The notes: generated from the sequence alone by a model not told the origin. A stretch of DNA of 64,000 nt from Marinomonas algicola (GCF_014805825.1 NZ_CP061941.1:1860001-1924000); one strand, 5' to 3'. Counted from the stretch's first letter, positions 51,479 through 61,408 are shown. Made by a program: numbers and translations.

Positions 51479-52915
51479 TTAAGCTGCTTGAGTATTCGCT
51501 TGTAGCGCATATTCTTTGTCACTAGCGCGAACAGTACGGTAAGTGTTATAGGACATGATTAGCATGCCAGATAAGAATAGCGCACCACCTAATGCACGAA
51601 CGGCCCAGCCAGGTTTGCTTGCATCAACGGATTCAACAAAACTATAGGTTAAAGACCCGTCATCGTTAAATGCACGCCACATAAGACCCTGCATGATTCC
51701 GTTTACCCACATTGAAGAGATATACAGAACAGTACCAAGCGTCGCTAACCAAAAATGCACATTGATTAAAGAGATTGAATGCATTTCACCAGGCTTACGG
51801 CCTAATACGGCAGGCAGCATGTGGTAGACAGCACCAATACTCACCATCGCAACCCAACCAAGGGCGCCAGCGTGTACATGACCTATTGTCCAGTCTGTAT
51901 AGTGGGATAGAGCATTAACCGTTTTGATTGCCATCATTGGGCCTTCAAAGGTAGACATACCATAGAAAGACAATGAAACAACTAAGAAGCGTAAGATAGG
52001 GTCTGTACGAAGTTTGTGCCAAGCACCAGATAAGGTCATTACACCGTTGATCATACCACCCCAAGATGGAGCAAGAAGAATCAAGGACATAACCATACCA
52101 ACACTTTGCGTCCAGTCAGGAAGCGCTGTGTAGTGAAGGTGATGAGGGCCAGCCCAGATATAAAGAGAAATCAATGCCCAAAAATGCACAATAGATAATC
52201 TATAAGAGAAGACAGGGCGTCCAGTTTGCTTAGGAACAAAGTAATACATCATTCCAAGGAAACCAGCCGTCAGGAAGAAACCTACCGCATTATGACCGTA
52301 CCACCACTGAACCATGGCATCTACTGCACCAGCATAAACTGAATAAGATTTCATTGCGGAAACAGGAACAGACAGACTGTTAAATATATGTAGAACCGCT
52401 ACCGTTACTATGAAGGCCCCGTAAAACCAGTTTGCTACATAAATGTGCTGCATTTTACGACGAGCTACTGTGCCAAAGAAGACAACAGCATAGGAAACCC
52501 AAACTACTGTGATTAGCAAGTCAATTGGCCACTCAAGTTCTGCATATTCTTTAACTTGGGTGAAGCCCAACGGTAAAGTGATTGCAGCGGCGACAATAAC
52601 CGCCTGCCAACCCCAAAAAGTAAAGCTGGCTAAGGTATCTGAAAATAGCCTGGCTTGAGTTGTGCGTTGAACAACATAATAAGACGTTGCAAATAGTGCG
52701 CTACCACCGAACCCGAAGATTACGGCATTAGTATGTAATGGGCGTAAACGACCAAAATGAAAGTATTGAATGTCTGCGAATATGCTTGGCCATACAAGTT
52801 GAGACGCAATCAATACGCCTAACCCCATACCAACCACACCCCAAACGACCGTCATGATGGTGAATGCACGCACCACTTTGTAGTTGTAAGTTGGGTGATC
52901 AAAAGCTGTGCTCAT
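51479..52915 (-). CDS. ccoN: cbb3-type cytochrome oxidase catalytic subunit CcoN
   Basis: The 478-residue subunit from the ATG at 52915 has twelve membrane segments and the histidines that bind haem and copper: RPLHTNAVIFGFGG, WWYGHNAVGFFLTAGFLG, the HHLHY pair and the HVHAGALGW site. It reduces oxygen to water with high affinity. GGAAG precedes this start; a GTG at 52927 adds four residues. I could not find an FNR box in the 200-base upstream region, though such operons usually have one. Confidence 0.96.
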   Translation of the reverse strand: MSTAFDHPTYNYKVVRAFTIMTVVWGVVGMGLGVLIASQLVWPSIFADIQYFHFGRLRPLHTNAVIFGFGGSALFATSYYVVQRTTQARLFSDTLASFTFWGWQAVIVAAAITLPLGFTQVKEYAELEWPIDLLITVVWVSYAVVFFGTVARRKMQHIYVANWFYGAFIVTVAVLHIFNSLSVPVSAMKSYSVYAGAVDAMVQWWYGHNAVGFFLTAGFLGMMYYFVPKQTGRPVFSYRLSIVHFWALISLYIWAGPHHLHYTALPDWTQSVGMVMSLILLAPSWGGMINGVMTLSGAWHKLRTDPILRFLVVSLSFYGMSTFEGPMMAIKTVNALSHYTDWTIGHVHAGALGWVAMVSIGAVYHMLPAVLGRKPGEMHSISLINVHFWLATLGTVLYISSMWVNGIMQGLMWRAFNDDGSLTYSFVESVDASKPGWAVRALGGALFLSGMLIMSYNTYRTVRASDKEYALQANTQAA

Positions 52916-53114
52916 AGTTTCTTCCACAATCCACGTTGAGAGACTGACCTTGTTATTAAATTTTCTGCCCTAATTATTCAACTTATGCGCAATGAAAAGT
53001 CAAAGAAAAAGGACACGTTCAAACTAGCCTCCTTATTCTAAGTCTTTTTATCTTTTTTTTCTATTGAAGCAAGTTGTTTTTAATGGGTTTTCTTTGTCAT
53101 AGGGCAATGTTTGT

Positions 53115-53699
53115 ATGCAAAAACTTTCGGTTTACATGGCTCATGGCTCATCTTTAGGGCACGAATCGACATTTTTGTCTTCTTTGTCTGCGACAATTTG
53201 TCGCAACCTGAATTTTGATCTTGTGCCTGTTACTTTTGACTACATGAAGCAAATTGAACAAAGTGGCCGTCGCCGACCTCCCTCGAAGTTTGCTGGATTG
53301 GTTGACGAGTATTGCTCTGTAGTGAAGCAAGACGCGCCCTCAATTTTGTGCGGCAAGTCATTAGGTGCGCGTGTTGCAACTCAGTGTTCGCATTTAAAGG
53401 GGGTGAAAGGCGTTATTTGCTTCGGATTTCCTTTTTACCCTCAGGGCAAGCAGGAGAAGCATAGATTGGCGTTTTTAGAAAATTTAAGCGTCCCGTGTTT
53501 AATTATTCAAGGCACGAGGGACCCTTTGGGCAATTATGATTGGGTGAGTAAGCAGCAATTACCCAGTACGGTTACTATAAGTTGGTTTAAAGGTGCAGAT
53601 CATGACTTTAAAGTGCTTAAGTCGATCGGTTTGAATCAGGAGCAGGTTATAGAGGATTTAGTGAAAAGAATGAGTGATTGGTTGACGACGATTGATTAA
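53115..53699 (+). CDS. Alpha/beta hydrolase of the KANL3/Tex30-like family
   Basis: The 194-residue protein is a compact alpha/beta hydrolase. It has the nucleophile elbow CGKSLGARVA (G-K-S-L-G, near residue 78), the acid in IQGTRDPLGNYDW (near 142) and the His in FKGADHDFKVL (near 163), so the triad Ser-Asp-His is intact. The substrate is unknown; automatic tools call this family a dienelactone hydrolase relative. It is divergent from ccoN and followed by tusA on the same strand. Confidence 0.82.
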   Translation: MQKLSVYMAHGSSLGHESTFLSSLSATICRNLNFDLVPVTFDYMKQIEQSGRRRPPSKFAGLVDEYCSVVKQDAPSILCGKSLGARVATQCSHLKGVKGVICFGFPFYPQGKQEKHRLAFLENLSVPCLIIQGTRDPLGNYDWVSKQQLPSTVTISWFKGADHDFKVLKSIGLNQEQVIEDLVKRMSDWLTTID

Positions 53700-53751
53700 A
53701 CTAAAGTGTGTTCATGTTTGTCTATGTAAGAATGATTAGTTAAGGATCCCA

Positions 53752-53985
53752 ATGTTATTTGATGCTGTTTTAGATGCGCAAGGCTTATTATGTCCTGAGC
53801 CAGTGATGATGTTGCATGTTGAAATGAGAAAGTTAAAAGGTGGAGACGTGCTTAAAGTGTTGGCGACTGATCCATCTACGACTCGTGATATTCCGAAGTT
53901 TTGTCAGTTTTTAGGTCACACACTTGAAAAGTCGGAGCAAGATAATGATTTGTATACCTATTGGATTGTAAAAAAGTACAAATAG
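53752..53985 (+). CDS. tusA: Sulfur carrier protein TusA
   Basis: The 77-residue protein matches TusA (SirA-like), with the persulfide cysteine in LDAQGLLCPEPVMML (residues 6-20) and the family ending DLYTYWIVKK. It passes sulfur from IscS to tRNA thiolation or other acceptors. The start follows TTAAGGATC. It is 52 bases after the alpha/beta hydrolase. Confidence 0.93.
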   Translation: MLFDAVLDAQGLLCPEPVMMLHVEMRKLKGGDVLKVLATDPSTTRDIPKFCQFLGHTLEKSEQDNDLYTYWIVKKYK

Positions 53986-54012
53986 TCAGGCTTGATTTAT
54001 AGCAAGTTGGTA

Positions 54013-54525
54013 TTATCCGTAGAATCTCATGTTTTTAGGAATGTCTTTTCTCACTAAGACATTTGCCCCAATAATAGCACCTTCGCCAATGGTTACGCCG
54101 GGAAAAATTTTGGCGCCACCTCCAATCCAAACATTGTCTTCAATGGTCACTTTTTTTGTGAAGCAGTGACCAGCAACTCTTTCGTTAACGTCCCTTGGAT
54201 GATCCACCGTATATATGTGAACGGCAGGGCCAAGTAGGACGTTGTTGCCAATGTGGATGGAGTTACTGTCTAGCAGAACACAGTTGAAATTCGCGTAAAA
54301 ATTTTCTCCTACTGTGATGTGAGCACCATAGTCACACTGAAAGCCTGGCTCTAGCATGAGTGTGCCGTGCCCAGCAAACAATCTGGTAATGTGCTTCAAA
54401 TTCCCTTTGCTTGGGTGTGCGTTGTATTTCGCGCAAGCGAGGCGGGCTTTTTCACGCATCAACCTAAGTGTAATATCAAGAGACGAGTAAGGTTCTCCTG
54501 CCAGCATTTTTTCATATTCTGTCAT
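54013..54525 (-). CDS. Sugar O-acetyltransferase (Maa/LacA family), short C-terminus
   Basis: The 170-residue protein is a left-handed beta-helix acetyltransferase. An N-terminal Maa/NodL cap (about 4-55, YEKMLAGEPY) is followed by hexapeptide repeats including the catalytic His of IYTVDHPRDVNER and IEDNVWIGGGAKIFPGVTIGEG. The family usually ends with a GNPAK stretch after a few more strands; here the sequence stops with NMRFYG, so about 12-20 residues are missing. The substrate is a sugar or sugar derivative. It stands alone and converges with tusA. Confidence 0.88.
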   Translation of the reverse strand: MTEYEKMLAGEPYSSLDITLRLMREKARLACAKYNAHPSKGNLKHITRLFAGHGTLMLEPGFQCDYGAHITVGENFYANFNCVLLDSNSIHIGNNVLLGPAVHIYTVDHPRDVNERVAGHCFTKKVTIEDNVWIGGGAKIFPGVTIGEGAIIGANVLVRKDIPKNMRFYG

Positions 54526-54577
54526 GGCTAAATTTTAATTCGTAAGTGTTATGACCAAGCGATGGCCTCATCTTAAT

Positions 54578-54605
54578 AAAAAAGCGCCTATTGAAGGCGC
54601 TTTTC
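54578..54605 (-). terminator. Rho-independent terminator of tal
   Basis: AAGCGCC and GGCGCTT form the stem; on the minus strand it is followed by TTTTTTATT. It lies just after the tal stop. Confidence 0.9.
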
Positions 54606-54621
54606 ATATCCGTGTTCTTGT

Positions 54622-55572
54622 TTATAGCAAAGAAGCTAATTTTTCTTCCAGTTTGTTCTGGTCAATAGCAAAATTTCGAATGCCTTCTGAAAGCTTTTCA
54701 GTTGCCATAGCGTCTTGGTTCATTTCCCAACGGAACTCAGTTTCAGTAATGGCTTTAGGTGCCGGAATGACATTGTCTGTAGGGATAAGCTTACGCTCTA
54801 GTGTGCCTGTATCTTTTTCTAATTCCCCTAATAAAGCAGGTGCAATGGTTAAGCGGTCACAGCCAGCTAATTGTTCAATTTCACCAAGATTACGGAAACT
54901 TGCGCCCATAACCACAGTGTTATAACCGTGTTGCTTATAGTAGTTGTAAATTTCAGTTACTGAAACAACACCTGGATCGGTTTCGGCCGTGTAATTTTCA
55001 CCGGTTGATTTCTTATACCAATCAAGAATACGTCCAACAAAAGGAGAGATTAAATACACGCCGGCTTCAGCACAGGCTTTCGCTTGGGCAAAAGAGAATA
55101 AAAGCGTTAAGTTGCAATTGATGCCTTCTTTTTCAAGCTCTTCAGCGGCTTTAATGCCTTCCCATGTTGACGCCGCTTTTATCAGTACACGGTCACGAGT
55201 GACACCAACAGATTCGTAAAGGGCAATTAATTTACGTGCTTTTTCTAATGTGGCGTCTTTATCAAAAGAAAGGCGTGCGTCTACTTCAGTAGAAATACGT
55301 CCAGGAACGGTTTTTAATATTTCCGCTCCGACTATGACAGCTAGCATGTCGCCAGCGTCTATAATTTGCTGTGCTTTATCATCGCTTTGCGTTTTTGCAT
55401 AGGCAATGGCTTGATCAATAAAAGGCGCATACTCAGGAATTTGAGCGGCTTTTAGCATTAACGATGGGTTCGTTGTAGCATCTTGCGGTAAATATTCTTT
55501 GATCGCTGCAATATCGCCTGTGTCCGCAACAATGGTTGTAAAAGCTTTTAATTGAGTCAGTTTATTGCTCAT
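54622..55572 (-). CDS. tal: Transaldolase
   Basis: The 316-residue enzyme of the non-oxidative pentose phosphate pathway has the Schiff-base Lys in DRVLIKAASTWEGIKA (K near 132) and the family signature DATTNPSLMLKAAQIPEY, as in E. coli TalB. Length is normal. The start overlaps the dusA stop by one base (TAATG), so the two genes are co-translated. It ends at a strong terminator. Confidence 0.96.
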   Translation of the reverse strand: MSNKLTQLKAFTTIVADTGDIAAIKEYLPQDATTNPSLMLKAAQIPEYAPFIDQAIAYAKTQSDDKAQQIIDAGDMLAVIVGAEILKTVPGRISTEVDARLSFDKDATLEKARKLIALYESVGVTRDRVLIKAASTWEGIKAAEELEKEGINCNLTLLFSFAQAKACAEAGVYLISPFVGRILDWYKKSTGENYTAETDPGVVSVTEIYNYYKQHGYNTVVMGASFRNLGEIEQLAGCDRLTIAPALLGELEKDTGTLERKLIPTDNVIPAPKAITETEFRWEMNQDAMATEKLSEGIRNFAIDQNKLEEKLASLL

Positions 55573-56621
55573 TAGTGCGTTTCCTTTGTTTTGTTGATTT
55601 GCTGGTTTACCATATTTATGGCGTCTATTAATACATCGATTTTAGCATCGGTTTTGTGACCATTTTCAGATAGGTAACGACGAAATGCCTTACCGCCTGG
55701 TTGCCCAAGAAACAATCCTAGAATGTGGCGAGTAATGTGCATCAAACGCTCACCATTGGCTAACCGTTTTTCGACATAAGGTATAAAATTATTGAGGGCC
55801 TCGAAACGAGATGTCACTTTGGTGGGCTGGCCGAAAAGAGTTTTGTCAACCTCACTGAGGATCCATGGGTTGTGATACGCCTCTCGTCCGAGCATTACAC
55901 CATCAATTTTAGTAAGGTGCGCTTCACATTCTGTCATGGTTTTAATGCCACCATTAAGAATGATTTCTAAGTCTGGAAAATCTTGTTTTAACTGATATAC
56001 ATAATCGTATTTTAAGGGAGGAATCTCACGGTTTTGTTTTGGGCTCAATCCCGCCAAAATCGCATTACGTGCGTGTACGATGAATGTACTCACCCCCGTT
56101 GTCGCTATGTCGCCGACAAAGTCTCGGACAACAGAATAATCTTCTTGGTCATCTAAGCCAATGCGATGCTTGATAGTAACCGGAATACTGGTCGCATCTA
56201 ACATAGCCGACATGGCATCTTTTACTTTATCTGGGTGAGCCATTAGGCAGGCGCCGATTAAGCTATTTTGCACTCGATCACTTGGGCAGCCCACATTTAA
56301 ATTAACTTCATCGTAACCGTATTCTTCGGCCAACTTAGCGCACTTTCCTAATGCAATAGGGTCTGCACCGCCTAGTTGTAAGGCAATAGGATGCTCGCAT
56401 TCATCATAGCGTAAAAAACGAGCCGGCGAATCCCCACGCAAAAGTGCGCCAGTGGTTACCATTTCAGTGTATAGCAAGGTATGGGTGCTTAGTGTTCTGG
56501 CAAATACTCGAAAATCTGTAGTCGTAAGCTCCATCATGGGTGCGATACTGAAACGCCTATCGACTGTATCTTTTCTATCTGTGGAATTTAATTTGGTTTT
56601 ATTAATTTTTTCAGTGGTCAT
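55572..56621 (-). CDS. dusA: tRNA-dihydrouridine(20/20a) synthase DusA
   Basis: The 349-residue FMN enzyme reduces uridines of tRNA. SIAPMMELTTTDFRVFARTLS holds the flavin region, the proton-donor Cys is in NVGCPSDRVQN, and the rest fits DusA in length and the GLSPKQNREIPPL pattern. An N-terminal extension of about 22 residues is polar and variable. It is the first gene of dusA-tal. Confidence 0.94.
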   Translation of the reverse strand: MTTEKINKTKLNSTDRKDTVDRRFSIAPMMELTTTDFRVFARTLSTHTLLYTEMVTTGALLRGDSPARFLRYDECEHPIALQLGGADPIALGKCAKLAEEYGYDEVNLNVGCPSDRVQNSLIGACLMAHPDKVKDAMSAMLDATSIPVTIKHRIGLDDQEDYSVVRDFVGDIATTGVSTFIVHARNAILAGLSPKQNREIPPLKYDYVYQLKQDFPDLEIILNGGIKTMTECEAHLTKIDGVMLGREAYHNPWILSEVDKTLFGQPTKVTSRFEALNNFIPYVEKRLANGERLMHITRHILGLFLGQPGGKAFRRYLSENGHKTDAKIDVLIDAINMVNQQINKTKETH

Positions 56622-57139
56622 GTATATGGTTTTTCTAACCTTAATCGTTGCTTTTTGATGTCTCAGTGTCGACAGGGTGTTTTCATTTTTTTTCAGAGCG
56701 TGAGTCTAAAAGAGATTCACGACTCAATATAGAAAGCATTAAAAATAGTATTCTCGAATTATGACATAAAATTACAGAATATTGATATGGCAACTTGAAT
56801 AACTTCTGCAAAGAAGGGATTAATCGAAAATGATCTCTTATTTACCGACAATTCCCATCCTGTTAAATAAAAAAACGCGATTTTACGTCTCAATAGCCAG
56901 TATATCGCGGCTTACAGAAACCAAAATGTAATAAAATTACTTAATTTCGAACAGCATCACATACCTTTCTCTATTTGCCTGGTGTGTTAGCAATATTGGT
57001 CATAAACAGGGAAATGTGTTGATCGACAAAAGGGGGATCAATAACGCTAGTGACAATCAAGGTGATGTCCCGTCAGGTAGCTATAGGTGAGTGACTAAGA
57101 AGAAACGGTTAAATAAAAGACCGTCTCTTCTTATGTCGA
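56622..57139. other. 518-base gap without a supported gene
   Basis: The gap holds the promoter region of dusA near 56622-56750 by position and an imperfect inverted repeat at 57097-57132 (AAGAAGAAACGGT and ACCGTCTCTTCTT, one mismatch) that may end the three-domain gene. No gene, tRNA or clear regulatory site was seen in the rest. Confidence 0.6.
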
Positions 57140-60100
57140 TTACTTATTCATATTTATTAAGCTTTGAGCTTCTGCCAGTATTTTATCCATAACATTGAGG
57201 ATCATTATAGCATCTTGATGCTCAATACTAAGAGGAGGCCGAATTTTAAGGATATTATCGGCTGGGCCTTCAGTTCCCATTAAAATTCGATTTTCTCGCA
57301 TGCGATTTTTGACGTAATCAGCGATATCGGTACCAGGCGTGCGAGTGACTTTATCTGTGACCAAGTCCAGCCCGATAAATAGCCCTTGTCCACGTACGTC
57401 ACCCACAATGTCGTACTTGTCTTTTAGGAGGCGTAACCCATTAAGAAGTAGGTTGCCCATTTGCCGTGCGTTGTCCATTAAGTTTTCGTCATCGACGATA
57501 TCAAGTACTTCTTTGCCCATTCTACAGGATAGATTAGAACCCCCAAAAGTAGAAAAGTATTCAGGCCCTTGGGCAAAGCTATCTGCGATCGCCCGAGTGG
57601 TTATTAGGACGCCAATTGGGTGACCGTTACCAATCGGTTTTCCTAGTACAACAATGTCTGGAACGACTTGCTGTTGTTCAAAAGCAAAATAATGCTCTCC
57701 TAAACGACCTAAGCCAGTTTGCACTTCATCTGCAATACATACACCGCCAGCGGCTCGGATACGGTTATAAACACTTTTCAGATAACCTTGTGGAGGGATA
57801 ATTTGACCGCCTACACTTGGAAACGTCTCTGCAATAAAGCCAGCGAGTTTACCCTGTCTTTGTTGAATGTTTGACAAGGCCGTATCTACTTGTTGTGCGT
57901 ACTTTTCTGCACATTGAGGATCATCTTTTCGATAGCGTCCACGATAATCATCGGCAACATCAATTAATTGTACCCAATCCGCTTGACCGACACCGCCTTT
58001 AGCGTTGAATTTATAAGCGGATATATCAATCGCGCCTGTCGTATTGCCATGATAACCATGATTTGGGGTGATCATATCTTTACCCCCTGTATGAGCTCGA
58101 GCTAAGCGTAATGCTAATTCGTTGGCTTCGGTGCCAGAGTTAACAAAAAAACAAACATCTAAACTCTTAGGCATTCGACTTACTATTTTATCGGCAAAAG
58201 CAATCTGTGTTGGATGTAAATATCGAGTGTTGGAGTTCATTCGTAGCAACTGATCCGCCGCAACTTGCTGAATGCGTGGGTGTGCATGCCCTACATGAGG
58301 TACATTGTTGTAGCTATCTAAATAAGGGCGGCCCCATTCATCAAACAAATGATGTCGCCAACCCCGCATAAACATGACAGGATCGGAGTAGGTTAATTTT
58401 AAATTTTCGCCAAACTTAGCTTTGCGTTGTTTGAGTATGTCTGCTTTTTGAACCGGGACAAACTGCGTTTTTTCGTCGTTGAGATTTAATAATGAGGCCG
58501 GGTTAGGGAACACCTCGTTCCACATGGTTAACTCATCCGGGTCAGCAACGCCCTGCCAATCGTGGCCAATTCCATCTAACGTTATGGCTAACTGAAAGTG
58601 CAAGTGAGGGTGCCATCCCCCGTTGTTGTCAGAAAATCCTAATTTTGCAAAAGGGGTTCCACTGGGAAGGGGCTGTCCAGGCTGTAAATCACTAATGGAA
58701 GCGGGGTCTAAATGACCGTATAACGTATAAAAGCAATCGCCTTCATCGCTGATATGGCTAAGAATGACCATACCGCCATAGTCAAGATAGTCATCGCGAT
58801 TCACACAGCAAACAATGTGAGCATCCAATGGTGTGTATACCAAGGTCTCAGCGGGGGCAAATACATCTATCCCTAAATGCACAGTACGTCGGTTGCTGGC
58901 TTTGTAGGGGCCTTTTCGAAACGTTTCTTCAGTGTATATCAGGCGAGGTTCATTGTAGTACCCTAGCCAAATACCGTCTTTTTGGGTGTAACATTCACCA
59001 ACAGTGCGTGCTTCTAGCGAGGTAAGCGCGAAGGGGTTACGCGGTGTGGTAGAGGCTTCTACAGATAGAGAATGCATAGGTGCATCAGACAGGTCTTGCC
59101 CCAATACTTGAGCGAAACTACCACGCTTTTTCTTTAACCAAGCCGTAATTCGAGATGCGCTGTCTGTAATGGGGATGTCGCATGCAACGCGCAGACGTGC
59201 ATTGAGCATTTTGCCATCTAATAGATTATTTTCCAAAAAGTTCCATGCTGGAGTCTGACTGATCACAATGTATGGGTCATCTGGATTTTCTCGTGACATG
59301 AGCGTTGAGTTAATAACACTGACCGCAAGGCGCATGCGTAATAGAGGCCATAGCATCTCTATTTCTTCTGACGTTAGAGGGTATCTACTATGATAACCGC
59401 TAACGAATGCTTCCAGTGCGTGTTCTGGTTGCTCAGAATCCAATACTAGATAGGCCGCACTGATGGCTAAGTCACAAACTCTAGGGCCTGCGCACATATC
59501 GCCAAAATCGATAATACCACTCACTTTCGCCGCTTGAGTCAATGAACCTTGAATAAGAATGTTGTAATCATTTACATCGTTGTGAATGGCTCTTTGTGGA
59601 AGCGTAAGGAGAGAAGGGTAGATGGATTGATAATCTTCGATAATGTGTTGAATTAGGGCATGGCGTGAGGCCAATTGAATGACATTTATATGATCGGTAA
59701 TCCACTGGGCTTGACAAAGATTCCATTTAAAATTGCGAATCAATGCTGGATGAGTAAAGTCATGTAATGCTTTATCCATCTCTCCAACAGTAACGCCTAA
59801 TTCGCGAATAAGGTCATTACTTTTTGCTCCGAAGTGCGCATACGTTACGCCTTCAATTTTTTCAAGTAACCAAACGATGCGTTCTACGCCATTTTCATCG
59901 TTAACATATGTGTGTAACGTACCTTTTCGTGTCTTGATAATAGCAGGGATAGGTAAATCTGGAGCGAGTTGACGCAAATGATTGAAGGTTTGGCATTGCA
60001 TATCAACAAAGCTTTCTTTGCAATCGGGGCGCATGACTTTTAACACATAATTTTGCTGACCAGTGGCCAGTAAATTAAGATCACACTCTCCATTTAATAA

Positions 60101-60160
60101 GCTCAATTTAGCATCTATACCCCAAACTTGCTGTAATACATTACTCCAAAACTCAGACAT
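57140..60160 (-). CDS. Kinase-like / M23-like / class III aminotransferase-like fusion protein
   Basis: The 1006-residue protein joins three domains. Residues 1-340 are an APH-type kinase fold with HNDVNDYN near 190 and IIDFGDM near 217. Residues about 420-540 resemble a LytM/M23 peptidase, with the metal ligands HLGID near 427 and HPHLHF near 518. Residues about 590-1005 are a class III aminotransferase with NSGTEANELALRLARAH, ADEVQTGLGR and the PLP lysine of GKPIGNGHP near 839. The human relatives of the kinase and lyase ends, hydroxylysine kinase and the AGXT2L phospho-lyases, act in sequence, so a kinase/phospho-lyase pair on an amino alcohol is plausible. The start follows GGAG. Confidence 0.9.
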   Translation of the reverse strand: MSEFWSNVLQQVWGIDAKLSLLNGECDLNLLATGQQNYVLKVMRPDCKESFVDMQCQTFNHLRQLAPDLPIPAIIKTRKGTLHTYVNDENGVERIVWLLEKIEGVTYAHFGAKSNDLIRELGVTVGEMDKALHDFTHPALIRNFKWNLCQAQWITDHINVIQLASRHALIQHIIEDYQSIYPSLLTLPQRAIHNDVNDYNILIQGSLTQAAKVSGIIDFGDMCAGPRVCDLAISAAYLVLDSEQPEHALEAFVSGYHSRYPLTSEEIEMLWPLLRMRLAVSVINSTLMSRENPDDPYIVISQTPAWNFLENNLLDGKMLNARLRVACDIPITDSASRITAWLKKKRGSFAQVLGQDLSDAPMHSLSVEASTTPRNPFALTSLEARTVGECYTQKDGIWLGYYNEPRLIYTEETFRKGPYKASNRRTVHLGIDVFAPAETLVYTPLDAHIVCCVNRDDYLDYGGMVILSHISDEGDCFYTLYGHLDPASISDLQPGQPLPSGTPFAKLGFSDNNGGWHPHLHFQLAITLDGIGHDWQGVADPDELTMWNEVFPNPASLLNLNDEKTQFVPVQKADILKQRKAKFGENLKLTYSDPVMFMRGWRHHLFDEWGRPYLDSYNNVPHVGHAHPRIQQVAADQLLRMNSNTRYLHPTQIAFADKIVSRMPKSLDVCFFVNSGTEANELALRLARAHTGGKDMITPNHGYHGNTTGAIDISAYKFNAKGGVGQADWVQLIDVADDYRGRYRKDDPQCAEKYAQQVDTALSNIQQRQGKLAGFIAETFPSVGGQIIPPQGYLKSVYNRIRAAGGVCIADEVQTGLGRLGEHYFAFEQQQVVPDIVVLGKPIGNGHPIGVLITTRAIADSFAQGPEYFSTFGGSNLSCRMGKEVLDIVDDENLMDNARQMGNLLLNGLRLLKDKYDIVGDVRGQGLFIGLDLVTDKVTRTPGTDIADYVKNRMRENRILMGTEGPADNILKIRPPLSIEHQDAIMILNVMDKILAEAQSLINMNK

Positions 60161-60662
60161 CTTTACTACTCCGTTTATTGACTACTATTTTTTATTGTAC
60201 GGTCATCTTGGCATATGAAAAGCGTTGTAAAGTATTAATAACCTATAATACATACAGTCAAAAAAATACGATAATTCAACGCGTTTACGGTGATGATTCA
60301 GGTAGTATAAAGGGTGTTATTCCAGAGGTGTAATAGCCATTTCTGGGCTAAGGCATAAATAAAAACTATAGCTTCTTATTGTGATCTAGTATTTTTATTT
60401 GCACTATCAACAGTTCGGATGGCAAGCTTTCAGATCGGTATGGTGAAAATAGAGGTGTAAATAAATCAGATGCTTATAAAGAAGGAGTGAGATGAGCGGC
60501 TAAGTGTTTTATATGTGATGGTAGCAAATATAATAAGGTTGAAGGAGTAGGGTGCTGACGGGGGGCATTAAACCCTTTGTGCTAGTAGAATGTTTGTCTA
60601 GCACAAAGAGTGGGGCGCTTTATAAATAAAGGATGTTTGCTGTTTTATCTATATCGTATCTA
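60161..60662. other. 502-base gap with an 11-bp inverted repeat
   Basis: CTTTGTGCTAG (60575-60585) is repeated in inverted form at 60598-60608 with a 12-base loop, near the 3' end of the DJ-1 gene on the minus strand. It may end that transcript but lacks a T-run. The promoter of the three-domain gene should lie near 60161-60300. No gene is supported. Confidence 0.5.
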
Positions 60663-61343
60663 TTAAGCTTTTAATAATGCCATCATAGCTTGTGCTGCCG
60701 CTTCAGATGACGCTGGGTTTTGACCTGTTATTAGGTTGCCATCAACTTCAATGTGGCTTTCCCAGTCAGCGCCTTTTGTATAAAGGCCACCATTTTCTTT
60801 TAGTACATTTTCAACTAAATAAGGCACGATAGCGGTTAGTTGAACGGCGTCTTCCTCGGTGTTGGTGAACCCGGTTACCCTTTTGTCTTTGACTAAAAAA
60901 CTACCGTCGGTATTTTTTGCGTGTCGAAGCGCACCAGATGCATGGCAAACTAGGCCAAGAGGTTTGCCTTGCTTGTAAGTGCTTTCAATAAGATCAATAG
61001 AGTGTTTGTCTTCAGTAAGATCCCAAAGTGGTCCATGACCTCCTGGGTAAAAAACGGCATCAAAGTCGGATTCATTAATGCTGTCTAGACGCACAGTACT
61101 GGCGAGATGTTTTTGCGCAGCGACATCGCTGTTAAATCGCTCGGTGCTTGTTGTTTGAAAGTCGGCACCTTCACTGCTTGGATCTAATGGTGGCTGTCCA
61201 CCCAGTGGTGAAGCAATAACGATTTCTGCGCCGTTATCCACAAACTGATAATAAGGTGAAGCAAACTCTTCTAGCCAGAAACCTGTTTTGTTACCTGTAT
61301 TGCCAAGCTTGTCGTGTGATGTTAATACCATTAAAATTTTCAT
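60663..61343 (-). CDS. DJ-1/PfpI family protein (Hsp31-like)
   Basis: The 226-residue protein has the DJ-1/PfpI fold, with the nucleophilic Cys in GLVCHASGAL (near residue 126), the Glu in FWLEEFASPY and the pattern YPGGHGPLWDL. This group includes glyoxalase III and protein or nucleotide deglycase-like enzymes, so it may remove reactive aldehydes such as methylglyoxal. It lies 65 bases after the MDR reductase gene, which suggests co-transcription and a role in electrophile stress. Confidence 0.88.
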   Translation of the reverse strand: MKILMVLTSHDKLGNTGNKTGFWLEEFASPYYQFVDNGAEIVIASPLGGQPPLDPSSEGADFQTTSTERFNSDVAAQKHLASTVRLDSINESDFDAVFYPGGHGPLWDLTEDKHSIDLIESTYKQGKPLGLVCHASGALRHAKNTDGSFLVKDKRVTGFTNTEEDAVQLTAIVPYLVENVLKENGGLYTKGADWESHIEVDGNLITGQNPASSEAAAQAMMALLKA

Positions 61344-61408
61344 ATTTAACCTTCTAATAACGTTATATTGATGAGTAAATTATTAAACATTTCTTAAATA
61401 AGAGCGTA

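Noticed and set aside
52916..53114. FNR box upstream of ccoN
   Set aside because: Checked half-sites (GTCAA, TTGAA, TTCAA) have no partner at the right distance.
56622..57139. tRNA or small RNA gene in the gap
   Set aside because: No cloverleaf-like pairing or conserved TTCGANNC-type arm seen; only weak inverted repeats.
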